The position numbers and the translations under genes were made by a program. The notes below the pieces were generated by a model. It worked only from the letters and a program-made list of their open reading frames with translations, made no database searches and was not told where the DNA came from. A stretch of DNA of 64,000 nt. Origin: JANXYW01 sp964458665 (GTDB lineage: Bacteria; Chloroflexota; Dehalococcoidia; DSTF01; JACRBR01). How positions within the stretch are numbered: position 1 is the stretch's first letter; the number at the start of each line of letters is the position of its first letter. The stretch spans positions 25,027-89,026 of the forward strand of contig CAYWOO010000192.1 in the NCBI GenBank assembly GCA_964458665.1, read 5' to 3'. Below are positions 42,556 to 51,040 of this stretch, piece by piece.

Positions 42556-43668
42556 CTACGGCAGGTACGACACGGGGTTGACGCGCGTGCCGTTGTCGAT
42601 GACCTCGAAGTGCAAGTGCATGCCCGTCGAGTATCCGGACGATCCGACGACGCCCAACTCCTCGCCTTGCGCCACCGTCTGTCCCTGCGAAACGACGATC
42701 GAACTGAGGTGCGCATAGAGCGTTTCGATGCCGCCGGGGCTCACCACCACGACGTAGAGGCCGTACGAGCAGCAGGCGTTACCGCCGGCGAATACGACTG
42801 TGCCGCTGGTCGCGGCGGCAACCGGACCGCCGGACGAGTTGTAGCCGTCGATATCGATACCGAGCGGGTGCGAGGAGCCGTACCCGCTGGATATCGGCCC
42901 GCCCATCGGCCAGATCAACCCGTGGTCCGAATTGGCGCCGCCGGCCACGATCCCGCCGCTCGCGCTTGAGCCGGAATCACTGGAGCCGCTGCCGGCCTCT
43001 GGCAGCGGCACCGCCACCGGGGCGGCCTTCTTGCCGCCGGGCACGAATACCAGCTTGTTCTCAGCGATCGTGTCCGGCGACGAGAGATGGTTCGGCGCGT
43101 ACGAGATGATTGCCGCCATCTCTACGCCGTACGCGTCGGCGATGTCGCTGATCGTGTCGTTCAGGTGGACGTTGTGCAGGATGCCCTCTCCCGGTGGGAT
43201 GAGCACCTGTTGGCCCAGCGTCAGGAAGTCCGAATTCGGAATTTCCGGGTTGTTGTCGATGATCGCCTCTACGCTCAGGCCGAACTGAGCGGCGATCTTC
43301 GAGACGTTGTCCCCGTCCCTCACGATGTACGTCTCTTCGAGTTTGGGTTCCGGCGGTGGCGGCGCTACCGCGGCGGCACGCAACAAGGGATCCTCAGCGG
43401 TCGGTGAAGGCTCGGCAGTGGGCGTCGCGTAGATCCGGGCGAGTTGGTCGGCGACGTCGCGGTGCTTACTATCCACCGGGGCTGAGATGTTCGCTGTGCG
43501 ATTCGCCAACGAAGGCCGTAGGACCGATTGGTCAGCGGCAGGGATGCTCGAACTTACGCCAGGCAGGGTGAGTCCCGTGATCGGTGCCGCGAAGGCATGC
43601 GACTTCGAACGGAACGTTCCGCCCGTGAGCGTTGCATAGCCTACCGCGAGAAAGATGATCACGAGCAC
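42556..43668 (-). CDS. LysM and M23 peptidase cell-wall protein
   Basis: A membrane-anchored murein hydrolase or regulator. The N-terminus is a membrane segment (LVIIFLAVGYATL). Two LysM repeats follow (YIVRDGDNVSKIAAQFGLSV and a second around HNVHLNDTISDIADAYGVEM), then a Gly/Ser linker and an M23 (LytM) domain with GYGSSHPLGIDID, YAHLSSIVVSQGQTV and MHLHFEVIDNGTRVNP; the zinc ligands His, Asp and HxH are present. GTG 43668 lacks a ribosome binding site. The same frame runs 42 codons further to an ATC at 43794 with AGGAGG 8 nt before it, which would add a basic cytoplasmic tail. Confidence 0.88.
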   Translation of the reverse strand: MLVIIFLAVGYATLTGGTFRSKSHAFAAPITGLTLPGVSSSIPAADQSVLRPSLANRTANISAPVDSKHRDVADQLARIYATPTAEPSPTAEDPLLRAAAVAPPPPEPKLEETYIVRDGDNVSKIAAQFGLSVEAIIDNNPEIPNSDFLTLGQQVLIPPGEGILHNVHLNDTISDIADAYGVEMAAIISYAPNHLSSPDTIAENKLVFVPGGKKAAPVAVPLPEAGSGSSDSGSSASGGIVAGGANSDHGLIWPMGGPISSGYGSSHPLGIDIDGYNSSGGPVAAATSGTVVFAGGNACCSYGLYVVVVSPGGIETLYAHLSSIVVSQGQTVAQGEELGVVGSSGYSTGMHLHFEVIDNGTRVNPVSYLP

Positions 43669-44021
43669 AAGGCCGTGGGTATAAGGCCTGTGCTTCCTAC
43701 GAGCACCGTCGCGTCCGAAATGGAGCGACGGCCTGCCGGTGGTGAATCGCGCTCTTGAGTCCTTGAACGAGCGCGGGCTGAGCGTGCCCCTGATGCTCCC
43801 TGCCTCCTACTACTGACGGCTATGCGTCTCGCCGCCCACCCAACGAAGATCCTCAGTGGAGTATCAGACCCTCGGACCGCATCCGCAGTCAGGCACCGGG
43901 ATATTCTACCCCACAGAAGCAACCCGATCTGAGCTATCTACTTAACATATGTAAAGCGTCGGTCCGGTTATCCTGTTATGCCTAGATTCAAATTCCCCCG
44001 ATCCCACGCTTCCAACCCACC

Positions 44022-44027
44022 TATAAT
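44022..44027 (+). promoter_or_regulatory. -10 box TATAAT upstream of obg
   Basis: A perfect TATAAT 34 nt before the GTG start, in an AT-rich gap. No matching -35 is seen. The leader would carry the GAGAGAGAG ribosome binding site. Confidence 0.55.
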
Positions 44028-44060
44028 GAGGATGATCAGAGTCCCGAGAGAGAGCCAGCA

Positions 44061-45326
44061 GTGATCGATCGCGTGACCATCCAGGCAATGGCGGGGGATG
44101 GTGGACATGGCCTCATCGCCTTCCACCGGGAGAAGTTCGTGCCGCGTGGCGGCCCCGATGGGGGCGACGGCGGCCGCGGTGGCAACATCGTGCTCATCGC
44201 CGACCATGGCGTGAACGGGTTGGGCGCGTTCCGTTACCAGAAGCAGTACAAGGCTGAGCGCGGCGGTAACGGCGCGTCGAACAAGAAGCACGGGCGAAAC
44301 GGCGCCGACCTGGAGCTGCGCGTGCCGGCGGGTACCATCGTGCGAAACGCGGAGACCGGCGAGATTATCGGTGACCTGATCGAAGCTGGCGAGCGGCTGG
44401 TCATCGTGCACGCCGGCCGCGGCGGCCGCGGCAACCAGCATTTCGCCTCGCCCGCCAACCAGGCGCCGCACATCTCCGAGACGGGACAGCGCGGCGAGAG
44501 CCTGCGACTCGACCTCGACCTCAAGCTGATCTCCGATGTCGGGCTTGTCGGCCTGCCGAACGCCGGTAAGTCGACGTTGCTGGCGGCGGTTTCGCGTGCC
44601 ACGCCGAAGATCGCCGACTATCCGTTCACGACATTGGAACCGAACCTGGGCGTGGTCGAGGCGGGCTACGACTCGTATGTGATGGCCGATATCCCGGGCC
44701 TCATCGAAGGCGCGCACACGGGTGCCGGGCTCGGGCTCGAGTTCCTGCGCCACGTCGAGCGGACGCGGCTGCTCATCCATATTGTCGACGCGGCGCAGCC
44801 GGATCCCGCGCACGACATTGATGTCATCGACAACGAGCTGCGATCCTACGCGGTCGATCTGAGCGCGCGCCCGCAGATCATCGCTTTCAACAAGATGGAC
44901 ATTCCGGAAGCCGAGGCGCGACGGTCGGAGCTCGAAGCCCTTGCCGAACGCCTCGGCCGCCCGTACGCCTTCATGTCGGCCGCCGCGCGCCTGGGCACGG
45001 CCGATCTGGCGAAGATGGCGTTCGAGCGGCTCGAGCGCATCCGCGAGGAGGAGCCCAAGCCCCAGCCGGACGACGACGTAGAAGTCCTGCGGCCGCAGCA
45101 ACGCGGCCCCGGATTCACCATCGAGCGCGAAAACGAAGCCTATCGCGTCATCGGCAACCAGCCCGTCGTGCTGGTCGAAATGCTCGCACTGCAATCGGAC
45201 GAATCGCGCGCGGAAGTGATGCGCCGCCTCGGCCGCATGGGCGTCGTCGGCGCGCTGCGCCGCGCGGGCGCCCGCGAAGGCGACCCCGTACGCTTCGGAG
45301 ACATCGAGCTCAAATGGGAAGAATGA
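44061..45326 (+). CDS. obg: GTPase Obg/CgtA
   Basis: Obg is an essential GTPase in 50S ribosome assembly and stress control. The 421-residue protein has all three domains: the glycine-rich Obg fold (MAGDGGHGLIAF, GGDGGRGGNIVLIAD), the G domain (GLPNAGKSTLL, ADIPGLIEGAHTGAGLG, FNKMDIPE) and a C-terminal OCT domain (about 340-421, GVVGALRRAGAREGDPV). It begins with GTG; GAGAGAGAG lies upstream. nadD follows 124 nt downstream, a common neighbour. Confidence 0.97.
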   Translation: MIDRVTIQAMAGDGGHGLIAFHREKFVPRGGPDGGDGGRGGNIVLIADHGVNGLGAFRYQKQYKAERGGNGASNKKHGRNGADLELRVPAGTIVRNAETGEIIGDLIEAGERLVIVHAGRGGRGNQHFASPANQAPHISETGQRGESLRLDLDLKLISDVGLVGLPNAGKSTLLAAVSRATPKIADYPFTTLEPNLGVVEAGYDSYVMADIPGLIEGAHTGAGLGLEFLRHVERTRLLIHIVDAAQPDPAHDIDVIDNELRSYAVDLSARPQIIAFNKMDIPEAEARRSELEALAERLGRPYAFMSAAARLGTADLAKMAFERLERIREEEPKPQPDDDVEVLRPQQRGPGFTIERENEAYRVIGNQPVVLVEMLALQSDESRAEVMRRLGRMGVVGALRRAGAREGDPVRFGDIELKWEE

Positions 45327-45336
45327 TCCGAGACCG

Positions 45337-45440
45337 GAAATGGAGCGCGGGCGCCCCGCCCGTCACCTCCCGACCCGCCGCGCTAGACCCACACGCGAAA
45401 CAGAACCTACAACTCTCTGTGCCTCTGTGGCTCTGTGGTG
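45337..45440. repeat. GGCGGGGCGCCC element (inverted) and CTCTGTGCCTCTGTGG repeat
   Basis: The GGGCGCCCCGCCCGTC element is at 45337-45364, and a TCTGTGCCTCTGTGGCTCTG-type sequence at 45415-45440, just before nadD. Confidence 0.7.
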
Positions 45441-45450
45441 AAAACGCGCC

Positions 45451-46047
45451 ATGAAACTCGGCGTCCTCGGCGGCACCTTCGACCCTGTCCACAACGGCCA
45501 CCTGATCCTGGCGGAGGCGGCGCGCTCGCAGCTCGCGCTCGATCTCGTGCTCTTCGTTCCCGCCGGCGAACCCTGGCGCAAAGCCCACCGCACCATCACG
45601 CCCGGCGAATATCGCCTCGCGATGCTCATGCTCGCGATCACCGATCACGCGCAGCTCGGCATCAGCGATATCGAACTACGCCACCCCGGCCCCACGTACA
45701 CCGCCGACACATTGGAAGCACTCGCCGCCGAACGCCTGGACGACGAGTTCTACTTCATCGTCGGCGCCGACGCCCTCGCCGACCTGCCGACGTGGCACGA
45801 CCCCGCCCGCATCGTCCAGCACGCCATACTCGCTGTCGCGGAACGCAGCGGCCACGAGCTCGAAGCAGCGATCGCGGCGATCCCGCAGCTCGCGACGCGC
45901 ATCGTTCGCTTCGACATGCCACCGACGGAGATCTCGTCAACGGATATCCGCGCCCGTGCAGCGGCAGGTGCCGATGTGTCGGCGATGGTCCCGCCAGCAG
46001 TCGCCCGCTACATCGCGGAGCACCGGCTGTACAGCGCAACGTCGTAG
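45451..46047 (+). CDS. nadD: Nicotinate-nucleotide adenylyltransferase
   Basis: NadD makes deamido-NAD from nicotinate mononucleotide and ATP. The 198-residue nucleotidyltransferase shows GVLGGTFDPVHNGHL with the HxGH motif, the substrate loop PAGEPWRK, RHPGPTYTADTLEAL, FIVGADALADLPTW and the C-terminal ISSTDIRARAAAG with the ISSTxIR motif. It follows obg on the same strand. No ribosome binding site is obvious before ATG 45451. Confidence 0.96.
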   Translation: MKLGVLGGTFDPVHNGHLILAEAARSQLALDLVLFVPAGEPWRKAHRTITPGEYRLAMLMLAITDHAQLGISDIELRHPGPTYTADTLEALAAERLDDEFYFIVGADALADLPTWHDPARIVQHAILAVAERSGHELEAAIAAIPQLATRIVRFDMPPTEISSTDIRARAAAGADVSAMVPPAVARYIAEHRLYSATS

Positions 46048-46128
46048 GGGCACGCGGTGGCGTGCCCGCGCCCGCGCAGAAGGGTTCGTGACGGCCGAAC
46101 AAAATGGAGGCGGGCGCCCCGCCCGTCC
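46043..46128. repeat. TAGGGGCACGC hairpin and GGCGCCCCGCC element
   Basis: The hairpin 46043-46070 overlaps the last bases of nadD; the GGGCGCCCCGCCCGTC element lies at 46102-46128. Confidence 0.8.
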
Positions 46129-46146
46129 TCGTTCGCCCTTGCGTCG

Positions 46147-46860
46147 CTACCCCGGCGCACCCTCCGGCGGAAAGATATTGTCGCCCTCCCGCCGCCAGCC
46201 CGGCGGCAGCACACTCGCGATGAACGACGCACGCGGCACCGGCGGCCAGAAGAACGGGCGCAGATGCGCCGGTCGCGTGTAGTCGAAGCCGCTGCGTTCG
46301 GCCAGCGACATCAGGCTCGTTTCGCTGGCGATGCGGCCACCGTACGCGCGCAACCAGAATCGCTGCCACCAGCGGAATCGCCCGGCAGGCGGCGCAAGAT
46401 CCCACGCCAGCAGCAGCGCGCCCGGCCGCAGCACACGAGCGGCCTCGCGCAGCACCGACTGCGCGCCGCGCACGTCGAGGAATCGCAGCAGGTCGTCGCA
46501 GAATGCGACCTCAAACACGCCGTCCGCGAACGGCAGCGCGGCCGGGTCGGCCAGCACCGCGCTCAGCGGCCGCGCGGCGTTACGAAACGCCCGCCCCGCT
46601 CGCCGCGCCAGCGCCGGCGACGGCTCGACGCCAGCGACGGGCGCGTGCTGGAAGCGGAGCTTCTGGTCGAACAGCAGCAGCCGGCTCCCCTCCGCGCAGC
46701 CGATCTCCAGCACGCGGTGGTCCGCCTGCATCAGCATCTCGCGCGTCAGCGTGTAGACCGGCGTGTTCGCCAGCATCTGCCCCGGCACCGACAGCATCCG
46801 CCGCCGCCACCAGCTCCCCCGCAGCTGCCGCTCCCGCTCCGCGATCTGCTCTGGCGTCAT
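46147..46860 (-). CDS. Class I SAM-dependent methyltransferase
   Basis: A 237-residue methyltransferase with the motif HRVLEIGCAEGSRLLLFD, motif II AFCDDLLRFLDV and post-motif VLREAARVLRPGALLLAWD. The C-terminal extension (PHLRPFFWPPVPRASF) is Trp/Pro-rich. The most likely start is ATG 46860, with TACCCT 8 nt upstream; ATG 46881 is also in frame. It converges with nadD. Substrate unknown. Confidence 0.82.
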   Translation of the reverse strand: MTPEQIAERERQLRGSWWRRRMLSVPGQMLANTPVYTLTREMLMQADHRVLEIGCAEGSRLLLFDQKLRFQHAPVAGVEPSPALARRAGRAFRNAARPLSAVLADPAALPFADGVFEVAFCDDLLRFLDVRGAQSVLREAARVLRPGALLLAWDLAPPAGRFRWWQRFWLRAYGGRIASETSLMSLAERSGFDYTRPAHLRPFFWPPVPRASFIASVLPPGWRREGDNIFPPEGAPG

Positions 46861-46941
46861 CGCTGGAAAGGGTAATGGCATCCGCTCGCAAGGGCGACGG
46901 CTCCCCGTGTTCGACGACGACAGATCTGTGATAGTGGACGC

Positions 46942-47370
46942 ATGCCAATCGAACTGACAGACGAGATGACCGAGGCGCTCAAGCGCGCCCTCGAAGACCG
47001 TATGCCGTGCATCGTTGCCACCGCCTCAGCCCAGGGGATGCCCGACCTCTCATATCGCGGCAGCGTCTTCGTCTACGACCACGAGCATCTGGCGTTCTGG
47101 GAGCGAGTGAAGGGCGAGACGCTCCGCAACCTCGATGAGAACCCGCAGGCGGCCATCTTTTACCGCAACGCCCAGACGCGCTTGAACTGGCGTTTCTACG
47201 GTCGCGCCACGGTGCTGCGTGACGGCGCCGTGCGCGATCAGATCATGGCTGGCGTCCACCTCTTCGAGTTGGCGCAGGATCCGGAGAGGAAAGGCATCGC
47301 CGTGCTGATCCGCATCGACCGCGTCCGGACCGGCAGCGACACGATCATGACTCGCGACGCCGCCAGCTAG
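46942..47370 (+). CDS. Pyridoxamine 5'-phosphate oxidase-like FMN protein
   Basis: A 142-residue split-barrel flavoprotein of the PNPOx-like family. The start CIVATASAQGMPDLSYRGSV and the strand LAFWERVKGETLRNLDENPQ resemble FMN- or F420-binding members that reduce small molecules. RLNWRFYGRATVLRDGAV is the dimer strand. GATAGT ends 6 nt before the ATG, another leaderless-type start. True PNPOx has a longer C-terminus, so this is a relative only. Confidence 0.8.
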   Translation: MPIELTDEMTEALKRALEDRMPCIVATASAQGMPDLSYRGSVFVYDHEHLAFWERVKGETLRNLDENPQAAIFYRNAQTRLNWRFYGRATVLRDGAVRDQIMAGVHLFELAQDPERKGIAVLIRIDRVRTGSDTIMTRDAAS

Positions 47371-47437
47371 CCCCGCAGCATGGGCAGACATCACCCGGAG
47401 CGCGTGGTTCACCCGCCGCGCCTTAGATCGCAGTCCC

Positions 47438-48280
47438 CTAGCGCGGCACCAGCACGGGCGGCACGCCGCCGCCGACGATCGCGTCCACTCGGAGCTGGAA
47501 CTGCGGGTTGTGCTCCGGATGGGTGAGCACGTAGAAGCGCTCTTCCTTGATGGCATCGAGCACGATGCCCGCCGTCTCCGATGGCGCCATGCCGCCCTTG
47601 AAGATGCCTTTGATCATGTCGAACATCGCGGCCTCTGGCGTGCCGGCGCCCGGCTCCGGCATCGGGCCCGCGGGGTGATTGCGTCCCGATTCGAGGATGC
47701 GTGTGTTCGTCAGCGCCGGGCACAGCACGGAGATCTTGATCTTGCCGCCAGCGGCCATGAGCTCGTGGTACAGCGACTCCGACAGACCGACGACGCCGAA
47801 CTTCGTGACGGTGTACGCCGGCCCGCCCGCGCCGCCGATCAGCCCGGCCACCGATGCGGTGTTGACGATGTGCCCCTCGTCGCCCTTCTCCAGCATGATC
47901 GGCACGAACGTCCGCACGCCGTGGATCACACCCCAGAGGTTGACGCCGAGCGTCCACTCCCAGTCTTGCAGCGACGAGTCCCACGTGCCGCCGCCGCCCC
48001 CGACGCCGGCGTTGTTGCAGAGGATGTGCACGCCGCCGAATCGCTCCAGCGTCTTCTGCGCCAGCGCCTCGACATCGGCGAGCTTCGACACGTCCGTGCG
48101 CACTGCGAGCACGGTCGCGCCCGCGCCCGTCATCTCGCGCTCGGCGACATCCAGCGCCGCCTGCTCGACGTCGGCGATGACAACGCGCATGCCCTCCGCC
48201 GCGAATCGATCCGCCAGCCCGCGGCCGATGCCGCTCGCCGCGCCCGTGACGACGGCAATCTTGTCCTTGAAGTCTTTCAT
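47438..48280 (-). CDS. Short-chain dehydrogenase/reductase
   Basis: A 280-residue classical SDR. The cofactor motif is AVVTGAASGIGRGLADRF, with the NAG motif LCNNAGVGGGG and active-site Ser and YxxxK in NTASVAGLIGG and AYTVTKFGVVGL. The Asp after the second strand (VVIADVEQAAL) suggests NAD preference. GGGAAGG lies upstream of ATG 48280. It overlaps the stop of the TetR-type gene by 4 nt, so the regulator and the SDR are one operon. Substrate unknown. Confidence 0.92.
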   Translation of the reverse strand: MKDFKDKIAVVTGAASGIGRGLADRFAAEGMRVVIADVEQAALDVAEREMTGAGATVLAVRTDVSKLADVEALAQKTLERFGGVHILCNNAGVGGGGGTWDSSLQDWEWTLGVNLWGVIHGVRTFVPIMLEKGDEGHIVNTASVAGLIGGAGGPAYTVTKFGVVGLSESLYHELMAAGGKIKISVLCPALTNTRILESGRNHPAGPMPEPGAGTPEAAMFDMIKGIFKGGMAPSETAGIVLDAIKEERFYVLTHPEHNPQFQLRVDAIVGGGVPPVLVPR

Positions 48281-48927
48281 CGTGTCCTTCCCTCGGCTGC
48301 TATGTCCAGCTGTTTCGTCGCGAGCTCGAATAGTTCGACCAGCTCCGTCGCGTATTCGTCGAGATCGAGATCGGGCAACGCGGCGAGGCGCCACGGCAGT
48401 GCGTCGATGGCGCCGCGAATCGTCACGGCCATCACCGCTGTAGAGAACGCGCGAAACGCGCCGCTCTCCTGCCCCCACCGAAGTAGTGGTTCGAGCTCCG
48501 CGACAGCGAGTGAGTCCGCGGGCGGCTCGAACGGCATCTGGCCGTCGTCGCTGCGGTAGCTGGCGATGATCTCGATCAGCGCCAGCACCTGCGTGCGGTG
48601 TGCGCCGATGAACGCCACGTTGGAGGTGATGTACGCGCGCAGAGCGTCCGTCGCGTTCGACTGGTTGGCCATGCGCGCGACCATGAACGCGCGACCGGTC
48701 GCGTAGACATCCGCGACGACCTGGCGAATCAGCTCGTCCTTCGTCGCGAAGTAGTACGAAATGACGCTCTTGCTGATCCTGGCGTGCTTCGCGATCTCAG
48801 CGAGCGACGCGCGTACGTACCCCAGCTGGGCGATCGTCTCGGCGGCGCAGCGCACGATTTGTTCGCGCCGCGCAGCCTCAATGAACGTCGGCTCCTCTCG
48901 GACAACGGTACTGTTCTTAGACCGCAT
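48277..48927 (-). CDS. TetR/AcrR-family regulator, coupled to the SDR gene
   Basis: A 216-residue repressor with the HTH region RREQIVRCAAETIAQLGY followed by ASLAEIAKHARISKSVISYY and FATKDELIRQVV. The helical C-terminal domain is of the TetR_C kind. ATG at 48927 follows TATATT by 6 nt, so its transcript is probably leaderless; the longer open frame upstream is repeat-rich. It precedes and overlaps the SDR gene, which it likely regulates together with itself. Confidence 0.87.
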   Translation of the reverse strand: MRSKNSTVVREEPTFIEAARREQIVRCAAETIAQLGYVRASLAEIAKHARISKSVISYYFATKDELIRQVVADVYATGRAFMVARMANQSNATDALRAYITSNVAFIGAHRTQVLALIEIIASYRSDDGQMPFEPPADSLAVAELEPLLRWGQESGAFRAFSTAVMAVTIRGAIDALPWRLAALPDLDLDEYATELVELFELATKQLDIAAEGRTR

Positions 48928-48933
48928 GGCCGA

Positions 48934-48963
48934 AATATAGTGCAAGCGGCCAATGGATCGCAA
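48934..48963 (-). promoter_or_regulatory. Promoter TTGCGA-18-TATATT of the TetR-SDR operon
   Basis: The -35 TTGCGA (48963-48958) and -10 TATATT (48939-48934) are separated by 18 nt, one of the clearest complete promoters in the window; the start codon is 6 nt after the -10. Confidence 0.55.
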
Positions 48964-49107
48964 GTCCCGGCCGCCAAAGCAGTGTCGGGCGGAGGGCCAC
49001 ATCCGACCATGCCTCTGGTCACAGAGTCCATATTGGGTCCAGGAAGCCGCCGCGCCGAACCCTTCGTGCCCCTTCGTGTCCTTCGTGGTTACCCCGCCAT
49101 CCCCCGC

Positions 49108-49113
49108 TATCAT
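49108..49113 (+). promoter_or_regulatory. -10 element TATCAT, defines the ruvB start
   Basis: TATCAT ends 7 nt before ATG 49121 and overlaps the in-frame ATG at 49112, which is therefore unlikely to be the start. Confidence 0.45.
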
Positions 49114-49120
49114 GACGCCG

Positions 49121-50164
49121 ATGCCCGACGACGCCCCCGAACGCATCGTGGCCGGCGACCCGCAGGACGGCGATCTGCAGGCCGATACGTCGCTGCGCCC
49201 CAAGCGCCTGGCCGAGTACATCAACCAGGACAAGGTCAAGGAGAACATCAGCATCAGCATCGAGGCGGCGCGCCAGCGCGGCGAACCGCTCGACCACGTG
49301 CTGCTCTATGGGCCGCCGGGCCTCGGCAAGACGACGCTCGCCTACATCGTCGCCGCCGAGATGCAGGTGAGTATCCGCGTCACGTCGGGCCCCGCGATCG
49401 AGCGCATCGGCGACCTCGCCGCGATTCTCACGAGCCTGCAGACGGGCGACATGCTCTTCATCGACGAGATCCATCGCCTGTCGCGCATCGTCGAAGAGTT
49501 TCTCTATCCGGCACTGGAGGACGGCGCCATCGACTGGGTGACCGGCAAAGGCCCCGGGGCGCGCTCGATCCGGCTCGCCATCAAACCGTTCACGCTGATC
49601 GGCGCGACGACGCGCTACGCGATGATGTCGCCGCCGCTACGCGACCGCTTCGGCCACGTCTACCGCCTCGACTTCCACGATGTCGATGCGATCGCGAAGG
49701 TGATTCGCCGCTCGGCGAAGATCATCGGCGTCGAGATTGATGACGCCGGTACGCTGGCAATCGCGCAGCGGGCGCGCGGCACGCCGCGCGTCGCGAACCG
49801 GCTGTTGCGCCGCGTCCGTGACTATGCGCAAGTGAAGGCGGACGGCGTCATCACAGAGAGCATCGCGGCTGAGGCGCTCGCCCGCCTCGAGATCGACAAG
49901 CTCGGGCTCGACAACATCGACGCGCGTGTGCTGCGGGCGATCATCGAGAAGTTCGATGGTGGCCCCGTCGGCCTCGAGACGATCGCCGCGTCCATCTCGG
50001 AAGACGCGGACACGATCATGGATGTGTACGAGCCCTACCTCATGCAGCTCGGCTTTCTCCAACGCACACCTCGCGGCCGCACAGCGACACGGCTCGCGTA
50101 CGAGCACCTGGGCCTGGAGCCGCGCGCCGGTGCGCCCTCGCCGCAAAAGTCGCTGTTCGACTAG
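49121..50164 (+). CDS. ruvB: Holliday junction branch-migration helicase RuvB
   Basis: RuvB is the AAA+ motor that drives Holliday-junction branch migration with RuvA. The 347-residue protein has the N-terminal SLRPKRLAEYINQDKVKENI, Walker A YGPPGLGKTTLAYI, Walker B FIDEIHRLSRIVEEF, sensor 1 IGATTRYAMM, the Arg finger region PLRDRFGHVYRLDFHD and a C-terminal winged helix (GPVGLETIAASISEDADTI). Neither ruvA nor ruvC is adjacent. Confidence 0.97.
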   Translation: MPDDAPERIVAGDPQDGDLQADTSLRPKRLAEYINQDKVKENISISIEAARQRGEPLDHVLLYGPPGLGKTTLAYIVAAEMQVSIRVTSGPAIERIGDLAAILTSLQTGDMLFIDEIHRLSRIVEEFLYPALEDGAIDWVTGKGPGARSIRLAIKPFTLIGATTRYAMMSPPLRDRFGHVYRLDFHDVDAIAKVIRRSAKIIGVEIDDAGTLAIAQRARGTPRVANRLLRRVRDYAQVKADGVITESIAAEALARLEIDKLGLDNIDARVLRAIIEKFDGGPVGLETIAASISEDADTIMDVYEPYLMQLGFLQRTPRGRTATRLAYEHLGLEPRAGAPSPQKSLFD

Positions 50165-50186
50165 CGCCGGCGGGTTGCGCCGCAGC

Positions 50187-50200
50187 TAACCTGTAGGTTA
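50187..50200. promoter_or_regulatory. Palindromic operator TAACCTGTAGGTTA of the HigBA-type module
   Basis: A perfect inverted repeat (6-bp arms, 2-bp centre) ends 2 nt before the toxin ATG and contains TAnnnT hexamers that could serve as -10. It is the natural site for repression by the HTH antitoxin. Confidence 0.55.
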
Positions 50201-50202
50201 AC

Positions 50203-50568
50203 ATGAGCACTGAAGCGACGGTCTTTCTCCGAGATGTCTGGACCATCTCGGTGATCAGACGGAATGAACGCAGCCCGGCTGCTGAACACATTGCCGGGCT
50301 GGTCACCCCGGCGCGACAGAAGCTCCTGCGGTTGTTGGTGCGCGTATCGAACGATGGGCCACCGGCCAACGTTCAGCAGAACCGGAAACTCGACGCGCAT
50401 ATCTGGGAGCTAAAGTCCGGGCAGACTCGGCTTCTGTACTTCGTAGCCGGTTCGAGGATTATTGTGCTGACCCACGGATTTACCAAGAAGCAGCAGAAGC
50501 TCCCGCGCCGAGAGTTGGAGCGCGCGCAGCGTCTGCGAACAGAGTACATCGAGTCGGAAGGCAACTGA
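50203..50568 (+). CDS. higB: RelE/HigB-type toxin (phage Gp49-like)
   Basis: A 121-residue protein of the Gp49/HigB group of RelE-fold mRNA interferases, which cleave mRNA at the ribosome. Characteristic segments are LDAHIWELKSGQTRLLYFVA, IIVLTHGFTKKQQKLP and the basic helix RRELERAQRLRTEY. It is followed by an HTH antitoxin with a 1-nt overlap, giving toxin-first order as in higBA. The gene symbol rests on family and order. Confidence 0.85.
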   Translation: MSTEATVFLRDVWTISVIRRNERSPAAEHIAGLVTPARQKLLRLLVRVSNDGPPANVQQNRKLDAHIWELKSGQTRLLYFVAGSRIIVLTHGFTKKQQKLPRRELERAQRLRTEYIESEGN

Positions 50569-50975
50569 TGGACTCCCTCGAACGATTGCGTCGTGAGATC
50601 GCGGAGCTCGAAAGGAGCCATGATCCCGACTACGAACTCTACGGCGTCCTGCTCGATGTCACTGAGGGCATCGTCAAGCGAATGATCGAGCAGGGCGTGC
50701 GCCGCACCGATCTTGCGGAGCGGCTCGGAACATCGCGCGCGTACGTGACAAAGCTGCTCGATGGGCAGGAGAATATGACACTGAAGACGCTGGTTCGAGT
50801 GGCGAACGCACTCGAGATGAAGGTCGACGCGAAGTTCGTGCCTCGCGAGGCGCCTGCGAGGGCGGCGAAGAGGCCGGGCGTCAAGACGGCAGGCGGGCCG
50901 CGCGTGCGTGGCGGTTCGGCGCCGAAGGCTGCAGGCAGGAAGCGTGTTGCCGTTGCGGCGCGCAGCAAGCGGTAG
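50568..50975 (+). CDS. higA: XRE-family HTH antitoxin with basic C-terminal tail
   Basis: A 135-residue protein. Residues about 33-85 form the XRE helix-turn-helix (LAERLGTSRAYVTKLLDG, ENMTLKTLVRVANALEM), which should bind the palindrome before the toxin gene. The last 40 residues are a Lys/Arg/Ala/Pro tail (RAAKRPGVKTAGGPRVRG) of histone-H1-like composition, unusual for HigA. The tail may add non-specific DNA binding or may be dispensable. The start overlaps the toxin stop. Confidence 0.85.
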   Translation: MDSLERLRREIAELERSHDPDYELYGVLLDVTEGIVKRMIEQGVRRTDLAERLGTSRAYVTKLLDGQENMTLKTLVRVANALEMKVDAKFVPREAPARAAKRPGVKTAGGPRVRGGSAPKAAGRKRVAVAARSKR

Positions 50976-51040
50976 TGGCCGGAACTCTGGCCGGCAAGGA
51001 CGCCTGTGCCACAGATAATCACGAACGGAGGAGCGCCGAA

